A stretch of 37,610 nt of DNA. Origin: Candidatus Heimdallarchaeota archaeon (GTDB lineage: Archaea > Asgardarchaeota > Heimdallarchaeia > Heimdallarchaeales > Heimdallarchaeaceae). Shown in pieces: positions 8,161 to 16,179 of this stretch; the first letter of the stretch is position 1; the number at the start of each line of letters is the position of its first letter. Under the pieces are notes generated by a model. That model saw nothing but the letters and a program-made list of their open reading frames with translations. It was not told the origin of the DNA and made no database searches. Position numbers and translations under genes: made by a program. Location of the stretch: NCBI GenBank assembly GCA_016839945.1, contig JAEOTE010000100.1, positions 1 to 37,610 on the forward strand, given 5' to 3'.

Positions 8161-9057
8161 ATGACCAATAAAATGAAAATCAAAAATCTACGATTTGGGC
8201 TTGTAGGAGCTCATACTCCACCTCTAAAAGATGCTATGGAAAAAAGGGGATACAATGTAAAACTCCTTCCAACAACACATTTTCCTAAATTTAAAGAAAT
8301 AAAAGAAGTGGATATAATTTATGGAGCTTATTTTCAATCCGCATGGACATGGTTTTTCATTGGTAAACTCGCTAGGAAGAAAACTCTGTGTCACTGGGTT
8401 GGATCAGATTCTCTACTAGCAATAAAAAATAAGAAGAGAAGAATTCAGACAAAACTATTCAGTAGATATATAGATACTCATGTTGCAGTCTCTGAAAGAA
8501 TAAAAGAGGAACTAGCTGAAATAGGATATGAAAGCACAGTTTTGTTTCATGGATCAGATATTGAACCAGAGGATATGGATTTACCAAAAAAACATGCTGC
8601 TCTGATTTATTTTACTGAAGACAGAGAGAAATTATATGGTTTGAAAAGAATTATTGCTATTTCAAAGATTTTTTCAGATATCGACTATTATTTCATTGGT
8701 CATTTTGATATAAAGAAGTATTCAGAATTATATCCCCAAAAGAATTTACATTTTCTAGGTTTTGTTAATTTAGAAGAGCTTTGGTCAAAAATCACTGTAG
8801 TTATTCGCATGACGGAACATGATGGTTTTCCCAAAACAATGGTTGAAGCATACTCAAAAGGTAGATATGCTATTCATAACTATCCTCTTCCAGGAGTAAT
8901 TCATTGTCAGACAGATGAAGATGTGATAAGGGAATTAAAGAAAATAGTTAAGGAAAATCAGATCAATAAAAAAGGCATAAAGCTATTTGAAGAAGAATTT
9001 CATTTTGATAAATTCTTAGATAAGTTCGAAGAAATATGTCAAAATCTCTATTCTTAA
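8161..9057 (+). CDS. Glycosyltransferase, GT4-like
   Basis: A 298-residue cytosolic protein. The second half carries the GT-B nucleotide-sugar site pattern: YFIGHFD, then LHFLGFVNLEELWSKI, then EHDGFPKTMVEAYSKG, the equivalent of the GT4 E-x7-E loop, followed by the YAIHNYPLPGV strand. The N-terminal half is short, and HWVGSDSLLA fits an acceptor-domain loop. It heads a same-strand group with an SDR epimerase (9105) and a CapD-like enzyme (10044), which points to assembly of a surface polysaccharide or N-glycan precursor; the sugars are unknown. A TATA box (GTTTTATATC, 8096-8105) lies about 60 bp upstream, leaving a leader of about 35 nt. Confidence 0.8.
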   Translation: MTNKMKIKNLRFGLVGAHTPPLKDAMEKRGYNVKLLPTTHFPKFKEIKEVDIIYGAYFQSAWTWFFIGKLARKKTLCHWVGSDSLLAIKNKKRRIQTKLFSRYIDTHVAVSERIKEELAEIGYESTVLFHGSDIEPEDMDLPKKHAALIYFTEDREKLYGLKRIIAISKIFSDIDYYFIGHFDIKKYSELYPQKNLHFLGFVNLEELWSKITVVIRMTEHDGFPKTMVEAYSKGRYAIHNYPLPGVIHCQTDEDVIRELKKIVKENQINKKGIKLFEEEFHFDKFLDKFEEICQNLYS

Positions 9058-9104
9058 TAAAACTACTAATAAAATTCTTAAATGCTAGATTTACATCATA
9101 TTCA

Positions 9105-9992
9105 ATGAGAATTCTTATTACAGGATCAAGTGGTTTCCTTGGTTCCAATCTTATTCAATATATAAAGAAGAATCATGAAGATTGGGAAATATTTGGTTTT
9201 GATATTAAGAAGAGAAAAGAAAATGATTATAATTTTGAAAAAATTGATTTTAATGATACAAAAGATTGGAAGAATATCTTTCAAAGAATTGAACCTGATA
9301 TAATATTCCATCTGGTTGGATTATTTGTTGGTAATGAATCAGAAATGTTTGATACAAATACTGCTTCTTTCTTTAATTTCATAAATGGATTACGCGAATC
9401 TGATGTAGAAAGTAGACTATTAATTACAGGTTCAGCAGCCCAATATGGAGAAGTTAAGAAAGAAGATAATCCTGTAACAGAAGATCATAAAACAGCTCCT
9501 ACAAGCATTTATGGACTGACAAAGAATTGGCAAGAGGAGCTAGCTATTTTCTATAATCAAACTTATGGAACAAATGTAGTTTGTACAAGACCTTCCACAT
9601 ACATAGGAAAAGGAGTATCACCGGAATTATTAGCTGGATATTTAACAGATAAATTCTTAGAAAAAAAAGACAAGATAGAGATTTCTATAACAAATGCTGA
9701 TGATATAAGAGACTATATAGATATAAGAGATGTGAGTTGTGCTTTAGTAGAACTCATTCTCAATCCAAATACATCTGGGGAAATCTTTAACGTGTCTTCA
9801 AAGAAACCAATATCAAATTTAGAACTTATTAGGAAATTTGAGAAAATAGCTAAAAAGGAAGCGATATTAACTTATACGAATCCAGAAAAAACTCCATTTA
9901 TGATATGGCAAGATAATACTAAAATCAAAGAAAAAATACCTTATGAACTCAATTTCTCACTAGAGGATTCCATCTCATGGTGTTTAGAATGA
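9105..9992 (+). CDS. NAD-dependent epimerase/dehydratase (extended SDR), NDP-sugar type
   Basis: A 295-residue extended short-chain dehydrogenase. The nucleotide-binding glycine motif ITGSSGFLGSNL is at the very N-terminus, GSAAQYGE gives the catalytic serine region, and SIYGLTKNWQEELA gives the YxxxK pair. Late RDYIDIRDVSCALVELI and GEIFNVSSKKP match NDP-sugar 4-epimerase/4,6-dehydratase relatives. The frame is open back to 9036 within the previous gene, but the glycine motif requires ATG 9105 to be within a few residues of the start. It sits between the glycosyltransferase and the CapD-like gene and probably supplies an activated sugar for the same glycan. Confidence 0.88.
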   Translation: MRILITGSSGFLGSNLIQYIKKNHEDWEIFGFDIKKRKENDYNFEKIDFNDTKDWKNIFQRIEPDIIFHLVGLFVGNESEMFDTNTASFFNFINGLRESDVESRLLITGSAAQYGEVKKEDNPVTEDHKTAPTSIYGLTKNWQEELAIFYNQTYGTNVVCTRPSTYIGKGVSPELLAGYLTDKFLEKKDKIEISITNADDIRDYIDIRDVSCALVELILNPNTSGEIFNVSSKKPISNLELIRKFEKIAKKEAILTYTNPEKTPFMIWQDNTKIKEKIPYELNFSLEDSISWCLE

Positions 9993-10011
9993 ACAAAAAG
10001 TTCTTTCATAA

Positions 10012-10022
10012 GATTAAAAAAG
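10012..10022 (+). promoter_or_regulatory. Possible TATA box before the CapD-like gene
   Basis: GATTAAAAAAG lies about 27 bp upstream of the ATG at 10044. It could give this gene its own leaderless transcript in addition to read-through from 9105. The match is plain and AT-rich, so confidence is limited. Confidence 0.3.
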
Positions 10023-10043
10023 AATCAGATATTTTTTCTTCTA

Positions 10044-11438
10044 ATGAGTCAATCATCTAATCTAATAATAATTGGAGCTGGTAAGGCAGGAAGGATCCTC
10101 TTAGAAGAATTGAAACAATCCATCTATAAGAATTATAATGTAATTGGATTTGTTGATGATGATCCTACTAAATTAGGAACAAAGATTGAGAATATAGAAA
10201 TATTAGGTGGCACAGAAGAGATTCCTGAATTAGTTAAGAAATACAATGTTGATCTTTCTATCATTGCAATTCCTTCTGCTCCAGGAAAAACAATCAGTAG
10301 AATTCTTTATATCATTCAAAAAAATTCTTCCAATTTTATGATAGTACCTCCTATTTTTCAAAATCTACGAATTAATACTATATCTGCACCAAGAAAAGTA
10401 GGTGTAAGAGATCTTATTCGAGCTCCAATAGAGAATGTTTTGACAGAAGAATCTATGGAAAAAATCAAAGATTATACAATTATGATCACTGGAGTTGCTG
10501 GTTCAATTGGATCTGAAATTTGTTATCAGCTGTCAGGATGTTTTCCAAGAAAAATTATCGGATTAGATGTTGCTGAAACACCTCTGTTTGAACTAACCAA
10601 CAAAATGAAACAGAATTATGATAATGTAAATTTTATTCCTATTCTAGGTGATATTAGAGACAAAGCTAGATTACATAAGATCATCCAAAAATATAAGCCT
10701 GATATTATCTATCATTGTGCGGCTTTCAAACATGTTGGTATGATGGAAAATTTTCCACATGAATGCGTGAAAAACAACCTCCTAGGTACTATTAACTTAA
10801 TTAATGAAGCAATAGAGGGAGAAACCAATAGATTTGTATTTGTTTCAACTGATAAAGCGGTTAATCCAATTAACACAATGGGAATTTCTAAAAGAATTTT
10901 AGAGAAATACATTCTATCCATCCAGGAGAATAATACAAAGTTCCTGATTGTTCGATTTGGTAATGTGTTAGAAAGTAATGGAAGTGCTATTCCTATCTTC
11001 AAGAAACAAATCGAATCTGGAGGACCAATATTGCTAACCGATGAAAGGATGGAAAGATATTTCATGACACTTACGGAAGCAGCTCAACTTGTAATTCAAG
11101 CTTCAATACTTGGGAAAGGAGGGGAGCTTTTTGTTTTGGATATGGGACAACCGTATAAAATGATAGATATAATTCACAAATTAATTAGGATCTATGGTTA
11201 TGACATAGAAGACATTCCAATCAAAATCATTGGAGCAAGAGCTGGAGAAAAACTATCAGAGGAACTCTTTCACGATTTTGAAAAACCAGAAATATCACAA
11301 CATGAACGTATCTATTTTTGTGAATTAAGCAATGATATTACTACCAAAGATTATAGAGAAAAAATTGAGGATTTCATAGTTAAATCAGAAAATATGAATA
11401 AAGAGGAATTAAGAAATAAAATAAAAGAATTAATTTAA
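10044..11438 (+). CDS. CapD/WbpM-like NDP-sugar dehydratase/epimerase without membrane helices
   Basis: A 464-residue two-domain protein. The first domain (about 1-130) is a CoA-binding-like Rossmann fold (IIIGAGKAGRILLEEL, GFVDDDPTKLG). The second is the polysaccharide-biosynthesis SDR domain: ITGVAGSIGSEI, AAFKHVGMMENFPHE, FVSTDKAVNPINTMG and then ISKR, so the catalytic tyrosine position carries Met (MxxxK), as in the long WbpM/CapD family. Long family members usually begin with four membrane helices; these are absent here, so the enzyme is soluble. Typical reactions are 4,6-dehydration or epimerisation of UDP-GlcNAc. It ends the surface-sugar group and overlaps the convergent CpXC gene by 4 bp. 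Confidence 0.87.
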   Translation: MSQSSNLIIIGAGKAGRILLEELKQSIYKNYNVIGFVDDDPTKLGTKIENIEILGGTEEIPELVKKYNVDLSIIAIPSAPGKTISRILYIIQKNSSNFMIVPPIFQNLRINTISAPRKVGVRDLIRAPIENVLTEESMEKIKDYTIMITGVAGSIGSEICYQLSGCFPRKIIGLDVAETPLFELTNKMKQNYDNVNFIPILGDIRDKARLHKIIQKYKPDIIYHCAAFKHVGMMENFPHECVKNNLLGTINLINEAIEGETNRFVFVSTDKAVNPINTMGISKRILEKYILSIQENNTKFLIVRFGNVLESNGSAIPIFKKQIESGGPILLTDERMERYFMTLTEAAQLVIQASILGKGGELFVLDMGQPYKMIDIIHKLIRIYGYDIEDIPIKIIGARAGEKLSEELFHDFEKPEISQHERIYFCELSNDITTKDYREKIEDFIVKSENMNKEELRNKIKELI

Positions 11439-11959
11439 GAATAAGTCTTTAATTTATCCATCTCTTGATACATTAATTTCTTCGCTTCTGGAATTTTTTC
11501 ATTGATTTTTAACGCGTTTTTATAACATTCGACAGCTTTCTTTCCAGTAAATAGTTTTCCCAAACCTAACCAATCTTCACATGTTTGTGGTTGTTTCTCA
11601 TTCAATACATACTGTAAACAATTACATGGTTCACCAAATTCTACAAAAACCATTTCTTGTTCAATCAATCCTTCAAAGTTGTTTGGAATAATAGTTTTAA
11701 AAAATTCATCTTGATACCCAGGATTTTGATGCTTCCTATCTACAAGCCAGATCCATCTGGGAGGATTGAGATAAGTTAACAAGACGTGTGTTTTATGGTT
11801 TATTTTTTCTTTACAATTAGGACAAGTAGAATAATTTATTTTTCCATCAATTATTTCACTAATAATCTTTGGATTATTTGTGATATTAATAGACTCCTCA
11901 CTTACTCTCTTTTTTACTTTAGTTCCACAATTAGAACAATCCAACTCTTTCAACGGCAA
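11435..11959 (-). CDS. CpXC-domain zinc-binding protein
   Basis: A 174-residue cytosolic protein. The N-terminal CpXC-like domain is visible as LDCSNCGTKVKK, then an INGKINYSTCPNC-like stretch (bases about 11815-11850) giving two CxxC pairs for one zinc. After that come hydrophobic beta strands HVLLTYLNPPRWIWLV. The C-terminal part (about 130-174, LGLGKLFTGKKAVECYKNAL) looks like a TPR-type helix pair. Function unknown. The start is TTG at 11959; a stop codon lies directly upstream in frame, and GAGGGG six bases upstream is a strong ribosome-binding site. Its 3' end overlaps the end of the CapD-like gene. Confidence 0.75.
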   Translation of the reverse strand: MPLKELDCSNCGTKVKKRVSEESINITNNPKIISEIIDGKINYSTCPNCKEKINHKTHVLLTYLNPPRWIWLVDRKHQNPGYQDEFFKTIIPNNFEGLIEQEMVFVEFGEPCNCLQYVLNEKQPQTCEDWLGLGKLFTGKKAVECYKNALKINEKIPEAKKLMYQEMDKLKTYS

Positions 11960-12036
11960 TTAGAACCCCTCTATTACCTACCAATAATAATTATAGAGGA
12001 TATCATTTAAATAAGTTGCTATTTAAAGTGATAAAA

Positions 12037-12546
12037 ATGAGTAAAACAGAGAAAAGTAACCTCCTACTAAGAATTTCAATAATTTTTGCTTTAATTGGTT
12101 TCTTAGATTCGCTTTATCTTTTCTACTCTGAGTTGACTGGAAGATTCTTTTGTCCAATCCAAGTGGGAATGTTTGAATGTGAAACCGTTAATACTAGCAA
12201 ATTCGCTAAACTTCTGGGAGTTCATGTTAGCTTTTGGGGGATGCTTTTTTATCTCTTCATAATAGTTGTTCTGTTCCTTTCACAATACACCAAAAACGAA
12301 TATTGGGTAAGTTTCTTTCTTCCTGTAGCAGGATTATGGGGATTTCTTTTTTCAATATATTTAACAGCAATTGAACTCTTTGTAATAAAGAAATTATGTG
12401 AATTTTGTCTACTCTCGGCCATATCTACTACTGTTGTATTTGTTCTAATCCTCTTCGCAAAAAAACTGGTTTTCCCATCTTTGTTCTCGAAACTAGATTT
12501 CTGGAATATGTTTGACAAAGAAAATGATGATGAAAATCAATCTTGA
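12037..12546 (+). CDS. Vitamin K epoxide reductase (VKOR) family membrane protein
   Basis: A 169-residue membrane protein with about four to five hydrophobic helices. It carries the VKOR signature: the loop cysteines C39 and C48 (FFCPIQVGMFECE), a conserved Ser/Trp stretch (HVSFWGMLFY) and the active-site pair CEFC (C121, C124) in the last helices. In prokaryotes VKOR homologues re-oxidise extracytoplasmic thioredoxin-like proteins and pass electrons to quinones, forming disulfides. It has no fused thioredoxin domain here; partners could be the TlpA-like proteins encoded at 24357 and 27943. The frame opens at a TTG (12016), but ATG 12037 is 28 bp from a TATA-like ATTTAAATAA (12005-12014) and is preferred. 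Confidence 0.85.
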   Translation: MSKTEKSNLLLRISIIFALIGFLDSLYLFYSELTGRFFCPIQVGMFECETVNTSKFAKLLGVHVSFWGMLFYLFIIVVLFLSQYTKNEYWVSFFLPVAGLWGFLFSIYLTAIELFVIKKLCEFCLLSAISTTVVFVLILFAKKLVFPSLFSKLDFWNMFDKENDDENQS

Positions 12547-12552
12547 AACAGA

Positions 12553-12561
12553 TTTAAAAAT
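12553..12561 (+). promoter_or_regulatory. TATA box of the phosphohexomutase-like gene
   Basis: TTTAAAAAT is centred 28 bp before the ATG at 12585, consistent with a leaderless transcript. Confidence 0.4.
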
Positions 12562-12584
12562 CAATAAAATATAATCCATATTAG

Positions 12585-13985
12585 ATGCAAGACAATAGAG
12601 ATTTAGATTTTTCAGAATTAAAACGAAAAAACCGATTGGCCGGAACGGCAAGTGAACTAACTCCTGAAGTAGCATCAACACTTGGAGCTATTTTGGGTAC
12701 TTATCTAGGAGGAGAAGAAGCTGTTGTTGTTTCCGCTCGAGATTTCAGAAAAGATACAAGAATGATAAGTCGAGCATTTAATGCAGGACTCATAAGTGTA
12801 GGAACAGCTGTTTTTGAATTACACGCAAGTTCTCTTCCTGTTCTCCAATTTGCATTAAGAAGATTCAGTGCTCATTGTGGTGTTCATTTTGCTTCAGCGC
12901 ACAGATCTTCTGAAAAAATCAATGTTAGAATATTTGACCAGACAGGAATAGAAATTCCTTTTCCAGAAATCTTCAACAAAGAGAAATTAAAACCAATAAA
13001 AAGAGCTCCACCAGAGAATATAGCAGATATTTTATCAGTTAAGCAAGCAAACGATCTATATCGAGCTGCAATAAGTTCTGCTTTAGGAGTGGATATCTTA
13101 AGAGAGCAGAAATTCTCTGTTGTTGTTGATTGCGCATTAGGGCCAGTTGCAGAAGTATTTCCTAATATCCTTGCAGAACTAGGATTTAATGTTCTTACAT
13201 TAAACGCTTATAAACCAGAAGGGATACCTGAATCCCTCCCAAGTCCAACATCACTGTCAATCCTTTCAAGAACAATTGTTGCAGCAAAAGCTGATGCAGG
13301 AATAGCTTTTGATCCAAGTGGCTCAAGAGTAATCTTCTTTGATGAAAACGGGAAAATGATTGAACCTCACGTAGTTACAACGATTTTACTACAAAACAAA
13401 ATGATAGGAAGGGATAAGGGTCATGTAATCCTTTCAGAAACTCTTTGGCCTTTAGAAGATTGGCTAGAAAAAAGCAAAATAAGTGTTGACTTCTCAAATG
13501 AATATCCAGGTGAAATAAGCAGAAAAATACAATTTCAAAGAGCTATTTTTGGAGCTAATGAACAAGGAAACTACATTCATCCTACAATTTCAAATGAATC
13601 TGAACCTATGGCATCAACTCTTCTATTGTTATCTTCTTTTGCTAGAGATGAAAAACACAGATTTTTATCTACATTTGTTGAACAAAATGATGTTGCAAAT
13701 AAAGAATTTATAGAAAGAAAAACCTATTCTCCTTACTCTGAAGCTGATACTGTCTTAAGGAAATTATATGAATCTGATAATGAAAATCAAATCATCAACA
13801 CTTTGAATGGGATTAAAATGATTTGTGGAAAAGCTACCTGGTGTCAAGTTTCCACTGGGATTCTACCAAATAAAATAACACTCAAAGTATATGCAAAAGA
13901 GAGAACACAAAGAGAAAAATTGATGGATACAATAACTAATAAAGTAGAAGAAATAGATGAAGAAATAACAGAAAAAAAACTTTAA
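12585..13985 (+). CDS. Phosphohexomutase-family protein with degraded active site (likely pseudoenzyme)
   Basis: A 466-residue protein alignable over its whole length with phosphoglucomutase/phosphomannomutase. It shows ELTPEVASTLGAILGTYLGG, SARDFRKDTRMISRAFNAGL, the LPVLQFALRRFSAHCGVHF region and a long second domain with VVVDCALGPVAEVFPNIL. All four functional loops are altered. The phosphoserine loop reads ASAHRSS (Ser104 kept, but not TASHNP). The metal loop is DPSGSR (243-248) where active enzymes have DGDGDR, so two of three metal aspartates are gone. The sugar loop is GANEQGN rather than GEESGH, and the phosphate loop VSTGILPNK lacks the RxSGTEP arginine. The intact frame argues for a retained non-catalytic or changed role, perhaps regulatory in glucan metabolism given the branching enzyme downstream. 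Confidence 0.85.
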   Translation: MQDNRDLDFSELKRKNRLAGTASELTPEVASTLGAILGTYLGGEEAVVVSARDFRKDTRMISRAFNAGLISVGTAVFELHASSLPVLQFALRRFSAHCGVHFASAHRSSEKINVRIFDQTGIEIPFPEIFNKEKLKPIKRAPPENIADILSVKQANDLYRAAISSALGVDILREQKFSVVVDCALGPVAEVFPNILAELGFNVLTLNAYKPEGIPESLPSPTSLSILSRTIVAAKADAGIAFDPSGSRVIFFDENGKMIEPHVVTTILLQNKMIGRDKGHVILSETLWPLEDWLEKSKISVDFSNEYPGEISRKIQFQRAIFGANEQGNYIHPTISNESEPMASTLLLLSSFARDEKHRFLSTFVEQNDVANKEFIERKTYSPYSEADTVLRKLYESDNENQIINTLNGIKMICGKATWCQVSTGILPNKITLKVYAKERTQREKLMDTITNKVEEIDEEITEKKL

Positions 13986-13998
13986 GCACTGATGTTGA

Positions 13999-14292
13999 AT
14001 GAGCATTTTCGGAAATCCTCTTCTAGATGCAGTATTTTTCTTAATCTTAGCTTCCATAATGTTAATTGTTATTTTTACTGTTATTTCTACAATTCGAGTC
14101 AAATTTCCTGAATTAAGAATCAATAGTCTAAGAAGGAGAAACAAAGAAAGAGGAAAGAAAAGGAAAATGGAAATAAATATAACCTCTGAATGCTTAAAAT
14201 GCGGTGAGCAAGCAGAAACTCAACAAATCTATTGTTCTAAATGTAATAAAGATTTTATAATGAGAAAATACTATCCTAACAATCTATTATGA
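13999..14292 (+). CDS. Small single-TM protein with cytosolic zinc ribbon
   Basis: A 97-residue protein: one N-terminal membrane helix (about residues 8-32, LDAVFFLILASIMLIVIFTV), a strongly basic linker (RRRNKERGKKRK), then CLKC and CSKC separated by 14 residues, a zinc ribbon. By the positive-inside rule the ribbon is cytosolic. It begins 13 bp after the phosphohexomutase-like gene and probably shares its transcript. It is not homologous in any obvious way to the other membrane-plus-zinc proteins of the window, but has the same plan. Function unknown. Confidence 0.7.
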   Translation: MSIFGNPLLDAVFFLILASIMLIVIFTVISTIRVKFPELRINSLRRRNKERGKKRKMEINITSECLKCGEQAETQQIYCSKCNKDFIMRKYYPNNLL

Positions 14293-14314
14293 AAAAATCT
14301 TTTCGCACAACAAC

Positions 14315-14326
14315 ATTAAAAAATAA
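14315..14326 (+). promoter_or_regulatory. TATA box of the GH57 branching enzyme gene
   Basis: ATTAAAAAATAA is centred about 26 bp before the ATG at 14346, so the transcript would be leaderless. Confidence 0.4.
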
Positions 14327-14345
14327 TAGATTATAGCATATTACA

Positions 14346-16052
14346 ATGATTAAGGGATATCTCAATTTCGTCTTACATGGACATTTACCTTGGGTATTGC
14401 AACAAGGAGTGTGGCCACACGGAGAAAATTGGCTATTTGAAGCAGCTGCTGAGACATACTCTCCAACTCTCTCTATGTTAGCTAATCTTTACGAACAGAA
14501 AGGATATACAGAAATGCTTACTGTTGGCATAACTCCAGTTTTAGGAGAACAATTAGCTCATCCTAGATTTAAAGAAAGTTTTGAGGGATATCTTCAGGAC
14601 AGAATAAATGCAAGCTATAAGGATAAAGATTACTTTAACTGGGTAGGAGAATCTGAAAATTCAAAACTAGCTGAAGACTGGGCTAATTATTATACTTCAG
14701 TCAAAGAACAATTCGTTGAAAGATTCCATAAAGACCTGATAGGTGGGTACAAATATCTTCAAGATGAAAATGCAATAGAAATTATCTCTAGTGGTGTAAC
14801 TCATGGTTACCTACCCTTATTAGGTAAAGAAGAAACTGTAAATGCTCAAATACGAGCAGGACAAGCAATATATCAGAAATTATTTGGGAGAGAAAATTCA
14901 CAAGGTATCTGGCTTCCAGAACTGGCTTATAGACCGAGTTATAAATGGAAGAATCCTATTACAGGTAAAGAAATCGATAGGAAAGGAATAGAGCATTTCA
15001 TTGAGAAAAACAACATAAAATATTTCATAGTTGATACACCTTTATTAAGAGGGGGAAAAGGAATAGGAGCGTATCTAAAAAGGTTTGATGCGTTACAGCT
15101 TCTCTGGAAACAGTTTGAAAAAGAGAAAAAGGAATTGAAAGGAACTGATGAATCAATCTATAGACCATATTATGCTAATGAGAATGTAAAATTCTTTACT
15201 AGAGACGATAAAACAGGGATTCTTGTATGGAGTGGAGATGTGGGTTTTCCAGGAGATGGTTGGTATTTGGAATTTCATAAGAAACACCACCAATCTGGGC
15301 ATAGATATTGGCGGGTAACTGGAAAGGATGTAGATCTAGGAGAAAAAGAAATTTATGAACCAGATAAAATTGTAGAAAGGTTAGATGAAAATTCAGCATA
15401 CTTTGTAAAGATAGCTAAGGATAACCTGTTAAATTATTATGATCATGAGAAAACTCCTGGAATTGTAGTAAGTCCTTATGATTTCGAACTATTTGGTCAT
15501 TGGTGGTTTGAAGCCATTGGTTTTCTAGAAAGAGTTATAACACAAGTAAGTGAAGATGAAGAAATAGCAACAACTACTGGAACTAAATATCTAGAAACAT
15601 TTCCACCTGAGAAGAAGAAGATTATTTCTCTACCTGAAGGAAGTTGGGGAGAAGGTAATTTTCATTGGATTTGGTTAAATCAAGATACTCAATGGTGCTG
15701 GAAATATATCTATGAATGCGAAGAAATCTATCTAAAAGCTGTTAAAGAATATAGAAAAAAACATCATAGTTATTTTGAAAATGCTACAAGAATAATTAAT
15801 CAAATGGGGAGAGAATTATTCCTCTTATCATCCTCTGATTGGGAATTCCTCATTTCTACATGGGGGGCTCGAGATTATGCTGAACACAGGGTGACTCTTC
15901 ATTACGAGAATTTTAAGAAACTTCATAGCTTCTTTAAACATGCTTGCTCTAATCCTTTAACTGATGAACAGAATCAATTTCTGGGTAATTTGGAAGAAGA
16001 AGATAGTTTAGCTTATGAAATGAATGTACAAGAATGGTTCAGTAAAAATTAA
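14346..16052 (+). CDS. 1,4-alpha-glucan branching enzyme, GH57 family
   Basis: A 568-residue cytosolic enzyme of glycoside hydrolase family 57 with a C-terminal DUF1957-type domain, the architecture of archaeal glycogen branching enzymes. Motif 1 is LHGHLPWV at the N-terminus and motif 2 is VGITPVLGEQLAHP. The catalytic nucleophile is E192 in GIWLPELAYRP, and the acid/base is D379 in SPYDFELFGHWWFEA. The last part (GRELFLLSSSDWEFLISTWG, then ARDYAEHR) is typical of the C-terminal domain. It would introduce alpha-1,6 branches in glycogen, working with the glycogen synthase at 19016-20473. The TATA box at 14315-14326 supports the ATG, and an oligo-T tract follows the stop. Confidence 0.92.
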   Translation: MIKGYLNFVLHGHLPWVLQQGVWPHGENWLFEAAAETYSPTLSMLANLYEQKGYTEMLTVGITPVLGEQLAHPRFKESFEGYLQDRINASYKDKDYFNWVGESENSKLAEDWANYYTSVKEQFVERFHKDLIGGYKYLQDENAIEIISSGVTHGYLPLLGKEETVNAQIRAGQAIYQKLFGRENSQGIWLPELAYRPSYKWKNPITGKEIDRKGIEHFIEKNNIKYFIVDTPLLRGGKGIGAYLKRFDALQLLWKQFEKEKKELKGTDESIYRPYYANENVKFFTRDDKTGILVWSGDVGFPGDGWYLEFHKKHHQSGHRYWRVTGKDVDLGEKEIYEPDKIVERLDENSAYFVKIAKDNLLNYYDHEKTPGIVVSPYDFELFGHWWFEAIGFLERVITQVSEDEEIATTTGTKYLETFPPEKKKIISLPEGSWGEGNFHWIWLNQDTQWCWKYIYECEEIYLKAVKEYRKKHHSYFENATRIINQMGRELFLLSSSDWEFLISTWGARDYAEHRVTLHYENFKKLHSFFKHACSNPLTDEQNQFLGNLEEEDSLAYEMNVQEWFSKN

Positions 16053-16074
16053 AAATTACATGACTTTTGTTTGG

Positions 16075-16080
16075 TTTTTT
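16075..16080 (+). terminator. Oligo-T terminator after branching enzyme
   Basis: Six T in a row 23 bp after the stop at 16052, within a T-rich stretch, matching the usual archaeal intrinsic termination signal. No hairpin is visible. Confidence 0.35.
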
Positions 16081-16179
16081 ATATCTTGTTAAATGGAGAA
16101 GAAACCAATCATTAAGCATAATGTTTAATAGTTAACCAAACTAAAAATTACTAGTAAACTCATTTATAGAAGGAATAAT

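Noticed and set aside
10712-11065. 117-codon minus-strand frame
   Set aside because: It is a shadow of the CapD-like gene, antisense to its conserved STDKAVNP region.
16068-16141. 8-bp inverted repeat GTTTGGTT/AACCAAAC
   Set aside because: The arms are 58 bp apart in AT-rich DNA and have no evident relation to a promoter or terminator.
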